Positions 24,501-39,150 of a DNA stretch of 64,000 bases are shown piece by piece (position 1 is the stretch's first letter; each line of letters opens with the position of its first letter). This DNA is from Chrysomallon squamiferum. Lineage: Eukaryota > Mollusca > Gastropoda > Neomphalida > Peltospiridae. Below the pieces are notes generated by a model. The model was not told the DNA's origin. It worked only from the letters and a program-made list of their open reading frames with translations, and searched no databases. A program made the translations under genes and the position numbers. The stretch is from NCBI GenBank assembly GCA_012295275.1, contig CM022679.1, positions 16,243,842-16,307,841 on the forward strand, written 5' to 3'.

Positions 24501-27500
24501 GATAAAGGTAAGGAATGGCAGCTTGGCTTCAACAATTTTACCTGTGCTTGTGAAGACGCCTGGGTTCAATTCACAGTAGCGTGCAGCAAAGCACTCCATC
24601 ATTCTGTCAATTTTCTGTGCCTCCCCTGGCAGCCGAAAGCTCCAGAGAAACTGTCTGTAAAGAGATATCATCTGTAGTGACTACTTCTCAACTTACATCT
24701 ATAAATAGCACACTCCAAAACACAGTTTTAATTTATAGTGACATTTCATAAGCTTGGAACCAGCGTCTGTGGCTCCACCAATACTCTGTTTCATTCTGTC
24801 AGTTAATAGAAATAAAGTTTCATAATATGGCTGATTACTGATGCTGATTAAATTCTAGGTCAAAAATAGTATTGCATACAAAGAAATTTGTTTCTGAAAC
24901 TCAGGATTTAGAAAAAAAAGTTCTAAAATAAGTGTAGATGTTGATATTTCTTACATTATTTATATTAAAAATATCAAATGCTTGCAAACCATTTATCGGA
25001 ATTATGAAAAGAAAAAAGCCCTGTGTAAATGTCCAACTGTAATCATGAAACTTACCTAAGAGCCTGTACAAGAATCATGTCTGAGAATTCATGCAGATTC
25101 ACAAATGCTTTAAGAACTGCAATGTTAAAGTCATTCCTGCAAAAAAAATTAAAATAATTTTTAATTTTTTTTTAAAAAGTAACTAAATAAATAAAAATAG
25201 TTTAAAAAAATAAATAAAGTGATTTGTATTGTTCTGATAAATAAAATAGCAAAGTATGAATAATTTGAGAAACTTAATTTATAGGCAGAAATCAACTATA
25301 AAACCAAATTTTTGTTTAGCTTTGTAGTTTATATGGTACTGCACTGCAAGGTATGTTTTGGAACAGATTGTTATGAATACCAATGACAAAGAGTAGTAAA
25401 AATTTAATACATAAAAATACATTAAGCAAAGTTCCAGAACAAACATTTTAATAAATGTAATAAACTGATGATTACCTATTATTGAAACTTATTTTGTTTG
25501 CACCTGTTGTTAAAACAATAACGTGCACATGATATATTAACTAAATGGATGTCATTTTAAATTTTTTATACAAAAAACAATGATTTAAGACAATAATCAG
25601 ACAATAATTATAGCATATAATTACATGAATGCAAATAATTATTTAAGGGATTAATACTGATGTTTTTTAGACTCATACAGATTGACAGGAAACAAGGTTT
25701 TGCTTAAAGTTTTTTAAAAATTGGAATAGTTTGGCAAAGATTAAATTCAGATCAACACAGATATTATGTAAGTGAGCTTCTTTTGGTTATCAGTCCTTAA
25801 ATAACAAGCTGTGCTTTAAATCAAACCTTTTTTTTAGTTCCCTAATCTTTTTTCACCCAAAATAGATAGCTTCACATATATTCAAGCAAGTCTGATAAAA
25901 CCTGAATCAAGTTTTGGTATTCAGAACTCATGTTTATCAACAAACCCACACAGTCTCTAAATAGCCTCTTGTAATTTGCTAACACCTGCAAACTGACCAA
26001 TTCAAAACTTCAAAAATGTGCATGTGTAACATTTAAAATGATGTATTCAGTGAAGTTGTTAATCAGATGCTGGTTAACAGTTCATCCCTCATCCACAAAC
26101 AAAGAGACACATAGTGACACACACTGATCTTGTTATATTCATTTCTTTCTCAACAACAATCTTGTAACAGCTTATAAAAAATTTTTTTTTATGTAAACAA
26201 ATTATGTTTTTGTTGGCGTGTGTTAAGAGATAGGATGTTATGACATTTCTGTCAGTTCTGTTTAGCTTTTACAAATATTGTTTTAATTATCAGATATTTT
26301 TAGTAAGGCTAAACAAACAGTAGATCCTTAGAAAAAAGATTTTAAAAAGATATTTGAAGATTAGATCTGTTGAATATCAATATTTATTCATCAAACATCT
26401 AAGGGGGAATGTGAGGGGGAAATACTGGGTTGGAACAAAACTTTTTAGCATTTTTCAATATGGTGAATTTGAGCACACGATTTCATTTCAAGCATGACTA
26501 AAATATATGACTTGTATACTCTAAAAGGTGGAACAAAATGGCACTTGTGGTTGAATACATTTATATACAAATACCAAAACACTGTCTTTACTGAATAAAT
26601 TTATATACAAATATCAAAACACTGACTTTACTGAATAAATATATGAATGAGTACTCTTTATGTGGTGTTTGGTTCATAAAATAAATTTAACATTAATCTG
26701 TTAATGTACATTTTTTTTTTTTTTTTACTACATTAAGAAAAGAGGATAAATGAATGCGTGGTTATCAACATTTCGGTAGATTAAAACATTTATTTTTTTA
26801 AAAAAGCTCTTTGATGTCAAAGATAAATGTATAAACAATTTAATAAACAGGTTTACAGTTTAAACCAAAATAGAGTATACATGGTAATGAAAAAATAGTT
26901 TTCAGGTATATCAATAAAATAGACAGTAATGCTACTTTAAATATTAAAGAACTATAAGATGAATAATAATAATAATAACATTTTAAATATACACATACAT
27001 ACATAATTTCATTAGTAGTAATATTTTTTTATTTTTTTTTATTTTTTTTTTATTATTATTATTTAAAAAAAAAAAAAAATTAAATCCATAAATAATTTTC
27101 TCATTTTATGAAAACTATGTATGTTATTTTGAAATTTCACAACAATAGTTATACAGGCTAAGTCACATCCAAGTCTTAACCTGGGTGTGACCCTGGAATG
27201 TGATAACTTTAATTGACTTCAGCTGTTTGAGACAATTTGTCACAAGAAGAATACTTATTTCAACAGTAATGCTTTCTTTCATCAGTAAGTGGAACTAATT
27301 TCAACTTTCATGAAAATGTCACTTTACCTGCTATGGCACTTAATCCTTTAATTACTTTACTCAGAATAGTGTCCAATAAATCATATTAAATTGTCTGTGA
27401 AAAGATGTGTGTGAAATTGCATTTATAAAATAATAGCCACTTGAACATAATCATCTGGATTTCAGTCTAATTATTCACAGATAAAAGACTTCATTGATTT

Positions 27501-29655
27501 TGTTAACTATGTAGACGCAGACATCATTTCTAAATGCTGGCCCTATAAGGTTATAATTATAGTATTGTTCTGTGTAATAATTAATCTAAATAAATTCATT
27601 TTGTAAAATCTAAAGGTTGTGTAAGATTCTCAAAGTATTAACCATTTTTAGAAAATAATTTATTTGTAACAGTATGTTACATACTGATTCTGTAAATGCT
27701 GAATAACTTGAGTTACAGAAAATAAACAAATGATAGTCGTCGTTCATCAGTTTTAGATTACATTCAAAATGTAAACACATATTATGTGACATATGGGTAA
27801 ATTAAAAGAATGATTATTCCAACAGTGACCATAAGGAATTAGAATAACATTATCATTCCTCTTAGCATTCTGACTTTTAGCTTTTGACTCAATTAAGAAG
27901 AAACAATTGTAACATAAAATAAATGAAATCTGTGAGCTATCAGTACTAGGCAGACCTCTAAAGGTGAGCACACTGATGTAAATTATGAGTATAGTTTACA
28001 ATGAGAAATAAGCCAGTGTATCCACCAAAATAAACAATACTGCTTATTTTACATCCTACTTCATGAGCTAGTGAAAATCGTGACCAAGCTGCTGCCTGTT
28101 TCCCTCCTTGCTTTTGCAAAATTATGAGGCAAAACATGCTGCTGATAGAGAAATATGTAAATAAATTATATTTCTTCTTCTTCACAACAATATAACACAG
28201 AAATATAGGTGAAACTAAAACTTCAGGTTAATATATATGTGTTTGTGTTATTATTTGCAATAATATTTATAACTTTGATTAAAATCTTACTTTTCTCCCA
28301 GGTATTCACCAATGGCTGTTTTGTTGAGTCCTTCACCTTGAAACAGGAATTTGGCTACATCTTCAGGCACATTTTGAAGGAGGCCATTCTCTATCAAGTA
28401 TTCGATCCCCTAAAACAAATAACGGTCATATGTAATAAAACATTTAAAAATTTTTTTTAATAATAATAAGAACTAATAACCAATAAAGAGAATTTCAAGA
28501 TGTTTTAGAAATCTAACAAATGTTCTAAATATGTCTTCAATCTCTTTCAGTCAGATTCAAAGGAAACATGTTTTTCTAATCCCGTTTGTCTAACTTCCAC
28601 TTTTTCCAACTATCTTCAAAAACAACCAATGGAAACAACAGTTTTATACTTTGCTATCATCAGTTTTACTAAAATATAAAACTATAATCAACAAGCAGAG
28701 AAAGAAAGAAAGAAAAAAATACAATGCAAAAAATTCTGATACATATTCTATCATATTTATTATTACTGCCAATTTGCTGTACATTATCACAGGCTTGAAG
28801 TTATGTTTACATCACAGGAACTGTAAATTTTCTCGGGCTCAGATTATTAAAAGCAGATGCTGACAGCCTATTATAGATCTGATTCATTATTCCATTTTCC
28901 ATGAAGCTGATTAAGACCAAGCTTTGAAGGGTTTTTTTCCTGCAAGTCTTTTACAAATCAGTCTGTCCAGTGCTAAAGACTAATTATATTTTCAAAAAAT
29001 ATATTGTGTCTGGCATAGGTCTGAGTACTATTTATAAATATTTTTTAACAGCAAGTTGGGCTTAACTTTGCTCCTTCTAAACACATTGGCTGTTTCCAAT
29101 CCAGGGAGATATTTCAGCACTGAGAATGTCTAGCACTTATTAATAAAACATACAACAACTTTAAACCAGATATCACTATCAGATAAAACATTTATACCTT
29201 CTTGGGATCCATATTAAATTTCTTTTTCCCTGTGGAAATCTGTCTTTGCTTTGGGTCAGGCTTACTGCAAAACAAAAACAATTTAATAATATACATACAA
29301 ACTAATATTCACACACATTGCTCTATATTTTAATAGTCCACTAAGCTTGCTATTAAATTTGTTGGAATAGATTTAACATTTTAAAAAGTCAGAGCATTCA
29401 TTTAGTTCACATCTGTTAATGTTGATGCAAATAACAGATATTCTATAATGCAAGCATTTTAACCAAGATTACAGAGTTTTGTTCAAGACAGTGTTTGGTT
29501 GTTTGTTGTAAATATATCAGAGATTAGTTAGCTGTCAGAAAATGCCTCTTATTACCAATTAACATTGTACAATTAACATATTAGTTTCTTTTCTTGTTTG
29601 TATTGTGTCGCAATATCTGGCCTTTTGATGTTTTGTTTTGTTTTTGGATTCAGTT

Positions 29656-29687
<32 letters not shown>

Positions 29688-32600
29688 CATCATCATCACT
29701 GTAACTAATTTCATAATTATCATAAGAATCCAAATATAGATATAGCTATAAAATTTAAACTGTTGTTGCAAATATATATACTGTGATATTCTAACTACAC
29801 AACAAAGCTTTAAAAAATGGTCTCACATATATATATAACTAATCTGTAATTAACCGTGCTTCTAAAACAAACTGGCACAAACAAGCCCATTAAAACTGGA
29901 GAACAAGCAAGCTACAACAATTACTGTGACATATAAGAGATATCATCAGGAAGTAACAAACAAAAGGTCAATGATCACTGCTGTTCAAATGTTCTGTTTC
30001 CTTTTGCACTTTGCTATTTTCAGTCAGGATGTTGATGTTCTTGGTAAATTAAAAATAAAAACTATAACAAAGTCACTTAATCAAATAACAATAAATTAAA
30101 TTTGAAGACAAAACTTCAGGAGAAATTAAGATAAACATGACAAATTAGAGTTAATTAGTAAAATCCAAAATTCAAAACCTCAAAACATCTGTTATGCAAC
30201 TTTTAAATGGTAAAATGTTTCATTAGTTCTGTGTAATCTGGTACAGGATTTTACCAAAGTATCCCAAACCAAACATCAAAAGAAAGGTAATCTGTATTTT
30301 TACAATAATGTTCATAGTAACACAATTATCAAGAACGTGAACAAATAATTTGTTGATGCCAAATTTAGAAAACCTTTATGTTTCCCATCTCAATGTTATT
30401 TCCTTTTATTACAAAATTCCTAACCCATACACTCCAAGTCACCATTTGTCCATGATTGTGACCTACATGCAGATGTTTCAGAGTTAAGTTTCAAAGGAGA
30501 TGTTAAACCCTGGTTGAGATAACAGAATCTAAATCTTGGCCAAGTGTCAAAAGGAAATTGTTCAATAAATGTGGATGCCAATATTAACTAGCTTTTATTA
30601 TTTCTCACTGATGACTGAGCATCAGATATGGTTGTTTTTAATACATGAACCAGTTCGAAAGGTCTCAACTCAATCTCAACTCTAAATCTTATAATTATTT
30701 TAACACATGTTGTACACAGTACTGAAAACAGTGAATTCATTTAAATAAAATAAAGAAACAAAATTGGTTATACAACAATTCCTATAGTATCAAAATAATT
30801 TTTGATAACATTTTTTATTTCATTTCATTTCCTTTTATTATATAAAAGTGAATAGCTGCATTTGTTTTCCTTTGTATATTTTTTTCAGGTAGTTTAGGTT
30901 TGAAATTATTTTTAAAAATTGAAGATTAAAAGCTATTCAAATTAGTCTGTAACAAATTATTCACTAGTAACATTAATTCAACAATTGTGATAAATACTAA
31001 ATCTGATTTCTGTAATACAACCCCTTTGGTAACTATAACTTTAATATTAGAAGCAAAGAAAATTATAAAATGATACTGACTATTTTTTAAAAACAGCAAA
31101 AATGGTGAGATATAGTAAATATCTGACAACAAATGAACAGTTCTAAAATGATAAGCTAATATTAGGATTTATGTCTTCTCTGAGCACAATCAGTCAGCTG
31201 TGCCTTATACAAAATGAAAACAAGTCACTACTGTTATGATATAGGTGTGTGCCTGGTTTGATTTTAGAGAATGTTGCTTTGTTCATGATTTCCTTCAGCC
31301 CACTTTCCTTACAAGACACAAACAGGCTCACAGAAAAGCTCATCCTGTTACACTATTACTGTTTAGTGTCTTTGTGACCTGTTCTTATTGACGTCAGTGA
31401 CTGTACAGAGTTTTTATGTACTGATGTGATTGAAGATTCAATAATTTATTTATCTCCATACTTTTCCCATCCTTAAATCAGTCAATCAATCAATCAATCA
31501 GTCAATCTCAATTTCTCTCTCTTCCCCCCTATTTTACCCAGCTGATATTAACTAAGGTTATTTAGCAATATAATAATTACCTCATGATTACTTTAGATTG
31601 TCTTTCTAAAGAGCTTTGCCATTTTTACGGGCTATACTTTCTGAATTTCTAATACAATGGTTTCAAAATAATTATCTGAATAATCACAAAGAACTGTTCA
31701 CAAATTCCTCTTGCAGATGAAGGAAAAGAAAAGAAAAAACTTTCACATATTCTTTTTACACTTCCACAGTTCTAATTTCATATTTATTTTTCAAAACATA
31801 AGAAAGGATATGCTTTCTAGGTGACATCTTTTTATTTTTATAGAGGTATATATCCAGAAACAGCAGTAAAGTACATGAAATTAAATCTGAATTGTTGCAA
31901 TGAGAGGTAGACAAACACAAGAAATTGCATTCTTCAAAGTTTGTGAAGTTACTGCAGGTGATGTAATAAACTCTGTATATCCTATTTTCTGGAACAAAGC
32001 TGCTGTCATGTTTGTTTTTTGTGTTGAAATACACATCTTGTCTAAAACTGAAACACTTCCACAGCTGAAAGTATTTATATGAATAAAAATAACTTTTAAA
32101 CTGCTTTCTTCCTTTTTAAAATTAATAATATCTATGACGTAAATTTTCATATATCATATTCTTGGTAGATAATTCCTTTCAAATTTAAATCACAAAGCAC
32201 ACTTATTTCTCTTAAATTCATTTCATTTTTTAATGGGCCTACATCCATCCTGAATGACCCACAGAGAAACTTTAGGTGAGACAGGCAGCTCACACAATCC
32301 GTCAACATAAGCTGGAAATCTGGCACCAAATGTACTTGGATGAATGAGAAACAGTGATGCATTCATGACACATGGAATAGTGATGATTCACAAATCAACT
32401 GCAAGACTAACAAGAAAGTAACTACACTTTCACATGTGTCTCTGCCTGGCCGTTCATCCATACTACATCACAGAAAGCAGCACAATTAACACAGCACACA
32501 CTGGCACCTACACTACAACAGTTCCTGCCACAACTCTGGAGCAATCTTTTCACTCATGTATCCAAGGAAGGCAGGAAGAAGCACTGAATGAAAAAACTGC

Positions 32601-35600
32601 TGGAGTCACAATCTGGGAACCGAGAACAGGGACTGACTCAAGAATGTATATTTCAGTAATTTGACATGTTGGAATTGCCACTGGCAAAAAACTTTTTTTA
32701 TCAAGTTTATAGTCAGCATATGTACAGCATATTAACACACATTAACACACACAACACAGATAATCAAAATATTAAGAATTCATTTTGCTGTTCTGGGCAT
32801 TTGTATTTATTAAATTAACTCAGTTTGAAAATATATATATATTTAAAACCAAATGCTTACACAGTCTTTTCTATGTAATGAGCATATGTACAGTGTGCAT
32901 AGCATTTAATGTTTATAATCATATGCTTTGATGTTTACATGTTAATTTAATGGATTTTTTAAATCTGTATAGCATGAAATGCCCCACATATAAAATTGGG
33001 AAATATCATATTTAAAACCTGAAATTTCTCATCACTTACAAAATTTTGCTTACTGTTAACTTCTGATAACTATATGCACTAAAACACTCAAAATATACTT
33101 TTTTCTCTTTCTCTTTCCCCCAAAAAATAAAGAAATAAAAGAAATAAATAAAAGTAACTTTACTCTCTAAGTACTGAAGATATAGTAGTTATACATATTT
33201 TGGTGACAAACAAATACTACTATCAGAAAACTGTTTTGAGATGGCCCCTCTACCAAGATGATAGGCTGGCAGCTTCCAGTGAGAGAAAGAGAGATGGAAC
33301 ATGTGGTCAAAGTTTTAACTTTTTTAGACAACAATCTGCCAGTTTTTAAATCTGAGAATAATCTTATTTACACTGGTAGGTGAATGTAGAGTGACCTAAT
33401 TATACTAATGAATGTTAGAACATGGCACAGCTGACTAGTTCTGAATAAGTAAACTTCTCTTTAAAGAATTAGCTTTAGTTTTTGTTTTTTCATGTTTTTT
33501 ATTTATTTTATTTTTCGTGCAGTCACAAACAGAATAATTTTAATATGTAATTAAGTTTTTTAATATATTAATTTGTTATCCTTTTTGTTGCTGTTGTTAA
33601 CACCAATTAACAATAAATAATTTTTAAAATAATGGAATAAATAATATAAATAAATAAATAAATACTAATGAAAAAAATTTCAAACTTTACTTAAATACAT
33701 ATTCAAACACAGTTCTGAAAGTTATGTTTATTATACCTAGTACAATCTGTTTACTGAGATAAAATCAGCTGAACTGTTATGTGCAATAGATAATGCAGTA
33801 ATCTTTTCTTCAGCATCTAACTTGTCAATTTATTATTATTTTTTTTAAATTATATATATATATAGATTATTAAATAATTATTATAATTATTTTACTTTAA
33901 TATTTAATAGTTTTTTTTTTTTTTTTTTTTTTTTGCTAATTAGTAAATTACTAATTGTTTGTGAGGTGAGGTTAAAAAAAAAGAATCTGCTGTCATATAA
34001 AAACTGTTAGTCTATGATTGTTAGTAACAATTTACAATATATAGGACTATAAGTGTTAAAACAATACCTTTGTTCACCACTTACTTAAATATTTTTCATT
34101 TGAACTAACCAAAAAAGTCAACAAAACAAATGTAACTTTATACTGTACTTCTGATGATGTGAAAATAGCCTGTTTTGTACACTTCCGAGTGTATAAAAAC
34201 CACAGAAAAAATACAGCTATTTTGATAATGATTTACTCAGCTTAAAAGGATTTTTTCACACTTCTAGTTGCAAAACCATATTGTGAAAGAGAAATATTTT
34301 TACTTCCTTCAAGCTTATTATTTTAATGTTTACATGTAGCAAAGAGTGGTTGAAATAAATGAATAAAATAATAATTAAGATCAATATAAAACATTTTATA
34401 CAGGTCATTTGTTAATAATACATACTTCATAAAAGTATGGCAAATGTGTGAATATTCCTTGGGTATGTTAAAATGTATTTAAGGCATATTTATATGTAAA
34501 AATATCAAAATAAATAACTCTCTTCAACAGATATTTTAAAATGTATTAACATTTTGTATAAAATATTTATAATTTGAACAATGTGATTAATATCTTTATC
34601 ATCTCACATTTTGATATCATCATTCATTTTTTCATGATCTTAATGACCATTAGATCATTAAAACAATAATTATTAAAATAATGCTAAATAAAACAGATAA
34701 TAATTTTAAAAAATAAACTTTGGAGACAAAAAGATTCTTAAATGTTTTTTCTTTTTGGAATTGTTACAAGCATTCAGTGATTTTAACAACAAATGAAACA
34801 GAGAACAACAACAAAATAATTCAGGAAACCTAAAAAGGAAAGAAGTCCACAAAATGCCATTCACACACCTTCAGAAAAATCAGGTATCTGTGGGATATGA
34901 ATATTTATTTTCACTTCCAGAAAGTCTGGTTTGATATCATTTAATCCTGATTAATTTGTTCTACATCAAAAGCTAATCATTAAATTACAGACACTGAATT
35001 TTACCGTGACACCAATAGCCCTCCACATTTGCCTTGGTGTACAAAATGTAGACCATCTCCATAGCACAGAAAAAAAAAGAAAAAAATAACTGTGCCCTTC
35101 TCATAAATCTCCCTGATTTACATGTTGGAATAAAAACTATTAAAAAGAATTCTGTCAACAGAATGATTTTCAGCTACACAAGCTAGCATTGTGGGTGTGG
35201 CCATATTTACTTAATTGCATGATACTTCTTAAAATGAGGTCAGTATTATGTTAATTAGGTATCTCTATTGTCTTAACATTTAAATTAGAAATATAATTAA
35301 AATACTGAAAGAGGAATTTAACTGGGGACAAATGATTCAAATAAACTTAGTACTGATTAGTTATTGGCTATAATATTGCTACAGTCTGTATTGTCAATGA
35401 CTTCCATGAAAACCTAATACAAAAATTAAGTTGCAAGGGGTTCTCTAAAATTTCTGATTAAATTCAAGGAAACACTTGCCAAGATCAGATTTACTGAAAT
35501 TGTCAGATCTAATCATCAAAAAGTGTCATATTTTGCTTCAGCATAAAAGAAAAAGGGGAAAAAAACAACAACTAATAAATAAAGAAAAACAAATGCTATA

Positions 35601-38600
35601 AAAGAATAAAAAATAAAAATTAAGCCACTTACTTATCTTCTGCCAGATCAATTTCATCCAACTCAATGGTGACATCTTCAAGTTCTTTCTTTAATTCCTA
35701 AAATCACAAAATACAGATGTGAATGATGCACATTTCAAACAAAATAGTTTTTAAACATCACATATTCATTTAGTTCTCCCAAGGTTTTTTTTATTACTGA
35801 AAACAGACTGTCAACCTTTTATGAAGTAAACAGAAAGCAGGAACATGAATTTTGCAAAAATAAAAATAAATAATTTTAACTAAATTAATTTAAAAGAAGT
35901 AATATATTTTTTAAATAAATGTATTGTGAACCAGCAATAAAAAATAGGAATTTACTTAAAAACAGCTACTGAAAAAAAAAAAAAAAACTAACCTGTATTT
36001 CTAAAAGAATGCGATACTTCTTTTCTTGAATGGTACTTAGAAGTTCACGTTCAGCAGGTGTCAGGTCTAGAAAATAAAACAAATCATTTTTAAAAACATA
36101 TTTAAATAATTAATAGTATTTTGGATGGAAATTTTCTTAACTGGAATCAATTAACTTCATTAAATGCATATTTTTTTTATTGTAATTTATTTAAGGAAAT
36201 AACAAAATAAATAAAGTCTAAATGTTATTCCCATTACACTATGTATATACAAGTCCATGCAATTAACTAAATGTAAGTGTTTATTCAATTGTTTTTTGTT
36301 TTTTGATACTAATGCTGTTATATAACCTGTTGCACACATAACAGTAAGAAACAAACTGTAAAGACCTGCAACTATTTCATAAAACTATATGTGAAGAAAA
36401 CCTACTCAACACCTGTAACAACATGAAATGAACTTTGCTTAAGTCAGAGTATGTATCCATCACAGACATGCATGAATAATTTTCTGAGGCAAAATGCCAA
36501 AATGACCTGTATGTACATCCATATTATCTCTTACTTGGGGCAAGTTATTTCCTGCATCCTGGCTATTCCATTACCATGGTCATGGGTACAAAGACCTGAC
36601 TGTTTCTTTAGATGTACATATAATTCATAAGACTGTTACAAATACTGATTATATAAAATTACACAATGGTCTACTTTCCACAAAATAGACTTGTATTCCA
36701 CAATATCATACTTGAGTTTGCTCATAATACAGGACTATTTACAGTCTATACACTAGATCTTGTACTGGGATAATGAAATTGAAGTAAAAGCAGTAAAGAA
36801 AAATTGAATATTAGAATGATGCTGAGAAACTAGTTGCTCTCTGTCTAATAACATTTTAAAATTGATAGAAAAATTAAATATATCACTTAAATTGTTTTGA
36901 AAGATTACATAACTTTCACTATGATCAGAGACTTGGGGGTGGGGGTGCAATATTTTAAACCTATAATTATGAATAAAAATTTGGAATAAAAGACTATTAT
37001 GACATTATCTTTAGAGATATTAATTATAGTTTGACCTCTGCAGTTCCCGATCTTTCAAGAAAATATTTATGTATATTTTAATAAACAAACAAAAACAATT
37101 TGGCTGAAAAAAGGTGTGTCTGTAAATTCTTAGATTTAAAGTAAAAATATTAGATATGGTTTACTTTTCCCATAGAAGTTTCATCCAAGAATAAATGACC
37201 CCAAAGATGGTGTCACTGTAGTCAATAATACTGACATGAATGGAATAATTTTAAAAAGTAAGGCAGTACCCATACCTCAAGCAGTATACAGTTAAAATAT
37301 ATTTCATGTTAGCTGATCAGAAAATTAACACATTATATTACATTTTAAAAGATTACTGAAAAATTAGCACCTATTAAAAAGCAAGACTGAAAGGGCTCAA
37401 CAAACACAGTGCAACTGTTTGTGTTAAGTTTACTAGAGATAAATTCTAAACAGACGAGTTAGGTGCTTATTTTGATTCAGATAGAAATGAGCATGATTAT
37501 TTTCAACAGCAACATCACATTAAATATGTACATAATCTTAATATATACGCAAAGGTAAGTTTTAAAATATTTCTTATATTATATCTTTATGTCACAGTAG
37601 TTTTTCAATTATTAAATCACATCAACATATAACATATAATACAGTATGTGACAAAAGACACAAGTGCACCACTTTGGAAGGTTGCCAAGTTGTTGTGACA
37701 AGTTTCGCTTACCTTAAAGAGGGTTCCCTCACTATCTTTCTGTTTCATCATCATTTTTACATAATTTCACAAACAAAATATACCATGAAGTAGTACACAT
37801 ATTCAGCTTCCTCATAATATTTGTTTTTTGACATGTCGTCTTTGATAAACAATGGAGAATCAACATACAAGGTAGGCTTACTGGAGATTTTAAATCATAA
37901 ACAAAATACAAATTATCCATTTCTCTCACAGTCTGCCAAATTTCATACAAATATTTAGGGCAGCAGATAGTTATTTTTGGATACCAAAATCAGTGTTATC
38001 AGCAGACAATGCAGCCACAGTTCATTCTTACAAGTTTTATGTTTCATTTATTTTAGTGAGTGACCAAGTATTTGTGCAAGGAATATGTGGTAGAATGCTT
38101 TTATCCTATCAAAAACTATTTTCAGATGTAATTCATGGACACAGGTTTAGTTTTTATGAAATGTTAGATCTGTATAAGGCAAATTAATGCAATTAATTAA
38201 TTAACTGGTAAAAATAAATGTTAGCAAAATGCTTGAATATGTAAAGGCCACTGCAATTCATCAGTCACAGAAAATTATATTTTTGTATATTCATATTGGT
38301 TTAATTTCTATGGAGTTTTTGAGATTTACGTAATTAAAGCGTAAGGCACATTTGAGTTAATTAGTGAAATTAATTATTTAAAATTCATTGAATATTAGCA
38401 ACCTGCTTAAGAATACTGTACATGTTTAGAACTCATAAAATGCTTCATTTTGATATATAATACAAGTATACTGGATTAAAACTATATGACTTTTGAGTTT
38501 TTATAACACAAAATGAGAGAAATGAACCAGTTTCTCCATAGATTATGAAAGAAAAATACCCTCATATTTTATTTTGTCACACACCTATATTATTTATATA

Positions 38601-38915
38601 ATACATTTTCAAGAAGCCACCATAAATAAATAAATAAATAAATAAATATTTTAAAATCGCTTTTTATAAAAGTAATATTTATGAATTCATTAGGGGCAAG
38701 GCAAAACGTTTTTCATGATTATAACTATCTTTAAAAAGTCTTAAATATGCCAAGTTATTAATTTACTAAAAATAAGTTTACAAATCTCTGCAACTGAACT
38801 CGGACTCAGATTCGTCAGAATCAGACTAATGCTTAAGAAAACTAAACTTAATTGAAAATCACAATGCTACTTTACCTTCCAAATTGAAGGAGCTGTCCGA
38901 TTTACTCTCGACCAT
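18587..38915 (-). CDS. CYTH1: cytohesin (Sec7-PH Arf guanine-nucleotide exchange factor), complete, 399 aa
   Basis: Thirteen coding exons, minus strand: 38915-38876, 36066-35993, 35697-35633, 29264-29198, 28409-28291, 25136-25056, 24654-24542, 24162-24014, 23668-23557, 20273-20197, 19699-19543, 19043-18974 and 18662-18587. They total 1200 bases and phases agree at all joins. Cytohesins load GTP on Arf1/Arf6 at the plasma membrane and endosomes. Residues 14-60 form the N-terminal coiled coil ([16 protein letters not shown]...). About 72-260 is the Sec7 domain, with [15 protein letters not shown] and the motif [15 protein letters not shown], whose E160 corresponds to the glutamic finger (E156 of ARNO). 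About 263-380 is the PH domain, with [16 protein letters not shown]. The two-glycine loop is the form that, in mammals, prefers PIP3. The C-terminus ([14 protein letters not shown]) is less basic than in vertebrates. Human CYTH1 is 398 aa. The symbol is for the family; this looks like the single invertebrate cytohesin. Confidence 0.98.
20274..23556 (-). other. cytohesin intron at the PH-domain glycine loop
   Basis: 3.3-kb intron splitting the first codon of the PH glycine pair (CAA G | GT GGC). It holds AT-rich sequence and short TA runs. No transposon ends or additional exon are recognised. In vertebrates a 3-base microexon adds a third glycine here; one could not be spotted by eye. Confidence 0.6.
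25137..28290 (-). other. cytohesin intron within the Sec7 domain
   Basis: 3.15-kb intron. It contains a short 40-bp tandem duplication (26553-26640), T/A homopolymer tracts near 26710 and 27028-27080, and nothing that looks coding. Confidence 0.6.
26553..26640. repeat. 40-bp tandem duplication
   Basis: GAATACATTTATATACAAAT... (26553) is repeated at 26593 with few changes, and the start of a third copy follows at 26633. It lies in a cytohesin intron. Confidence 0.85.
29653..29697. repeat. T run with (ATT)n and (CAT)n
   Basis: Poly(T) passing into seven ATT and then several CAT units, inside a cytohesin intron. The minus-strand open frame over it is composition-driven. Confidence 0.9.
33911..33934. 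repeat. poly(T) run, 24 bases
   Basis: Homopolymer in the large cytohesin intron. On the minus strand it is poly(A), but no retrotransposon sequence was recognised beside it. Confidence 0.9.
36067..38875 (-). other. first coding-region intron of cytohesin
   Basis: 2.8-kb intron. At about 37710 the minus strand has a good donor-like site (TTTAAG|GTAAGC). No acceptor or conserved peptide makes it a convincing alternative exon. Confidence 0.5.
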
Positions 38916-39150
38916 CGTTTATATTTTCTTCTTTCCTTATACTTCAATAAACTATTTAACAGCGATATTATGGCTCTGACAATCAACTTCCTCAAGTGTC
39001 AGCCATTAATCCCACTCGGAACGCCTTGCATTCTCCCGGAACTGTTTTTTGACGTAAAGCTGACGACTGACTGAATTCCAGTCCTTCGAAGGCGCTATTC
39101 GGTACTAGTCGGAATATTTCGACCGGTTACGTTACGCAAAATGAACCCGC
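38916..39150 (-). promoter_or_regulatory. putative cytohesin promoter / 5' UTR, CpG-rich
   Basis: This ~235-bp stretch carries more than a dozen CpGs in DNA where CpG is otherwise rare. It includes CCGGAA (ETS-like, near 39035), TGACGTAA (CRE-like, near 39050) and several CGGAA cores. It sits immediately upstream of the cytohesin ATG and faces away from LMTK. The position and composition suggest a TATA-less promoter; no start site can be fixed by eye. Confidence 0.55.

Larger units (their letters stand above)
29265..35632 (-). other. large cytohesin intron between coiled coil and Sec7
   Basis: 6.4-kb intron, the largest in the window. It holds a T/(ATT)n/(CAT)n tract at 29653-29697, a short (CAAT)n at 31480-31505, and a poly(T) run at 33911-33934. 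The stretch 32250-32650 is less AT-rich but has no conserved frame or clear element ends. Confidence 0.55.

Noticed and set aside
24495-24677. Plus-strand open frame over a cytohesin Sec7 exon
   Set aside because: The minus strand encodes the conserved [15 protein letters not shown] block here; the plus frame is its complement.
26430-26560. Mariner-like start (TGGGTTGGAACAAAACTTTT) in a cytohesin intron
   Set aside because: No matching inverted end and no transposase remnant were found. The similarity is too short.
32434-32664. Less AT-rich open frame in the large cytohesin intron
   Set aside because: No start context, conserved motif or splice sites in phase with cytohesin. It could be an old repeat, but no ends were found.
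37700-37950. Minus-strand open frame ending near a good donor (TTTAAG|GTAAGC) in the first cytohesin intron
   Set aside because: The peptide has no similarity to cytohesin N-termini, and no acceptor or phase match makes it an exon. The exon join without it is already in frame.
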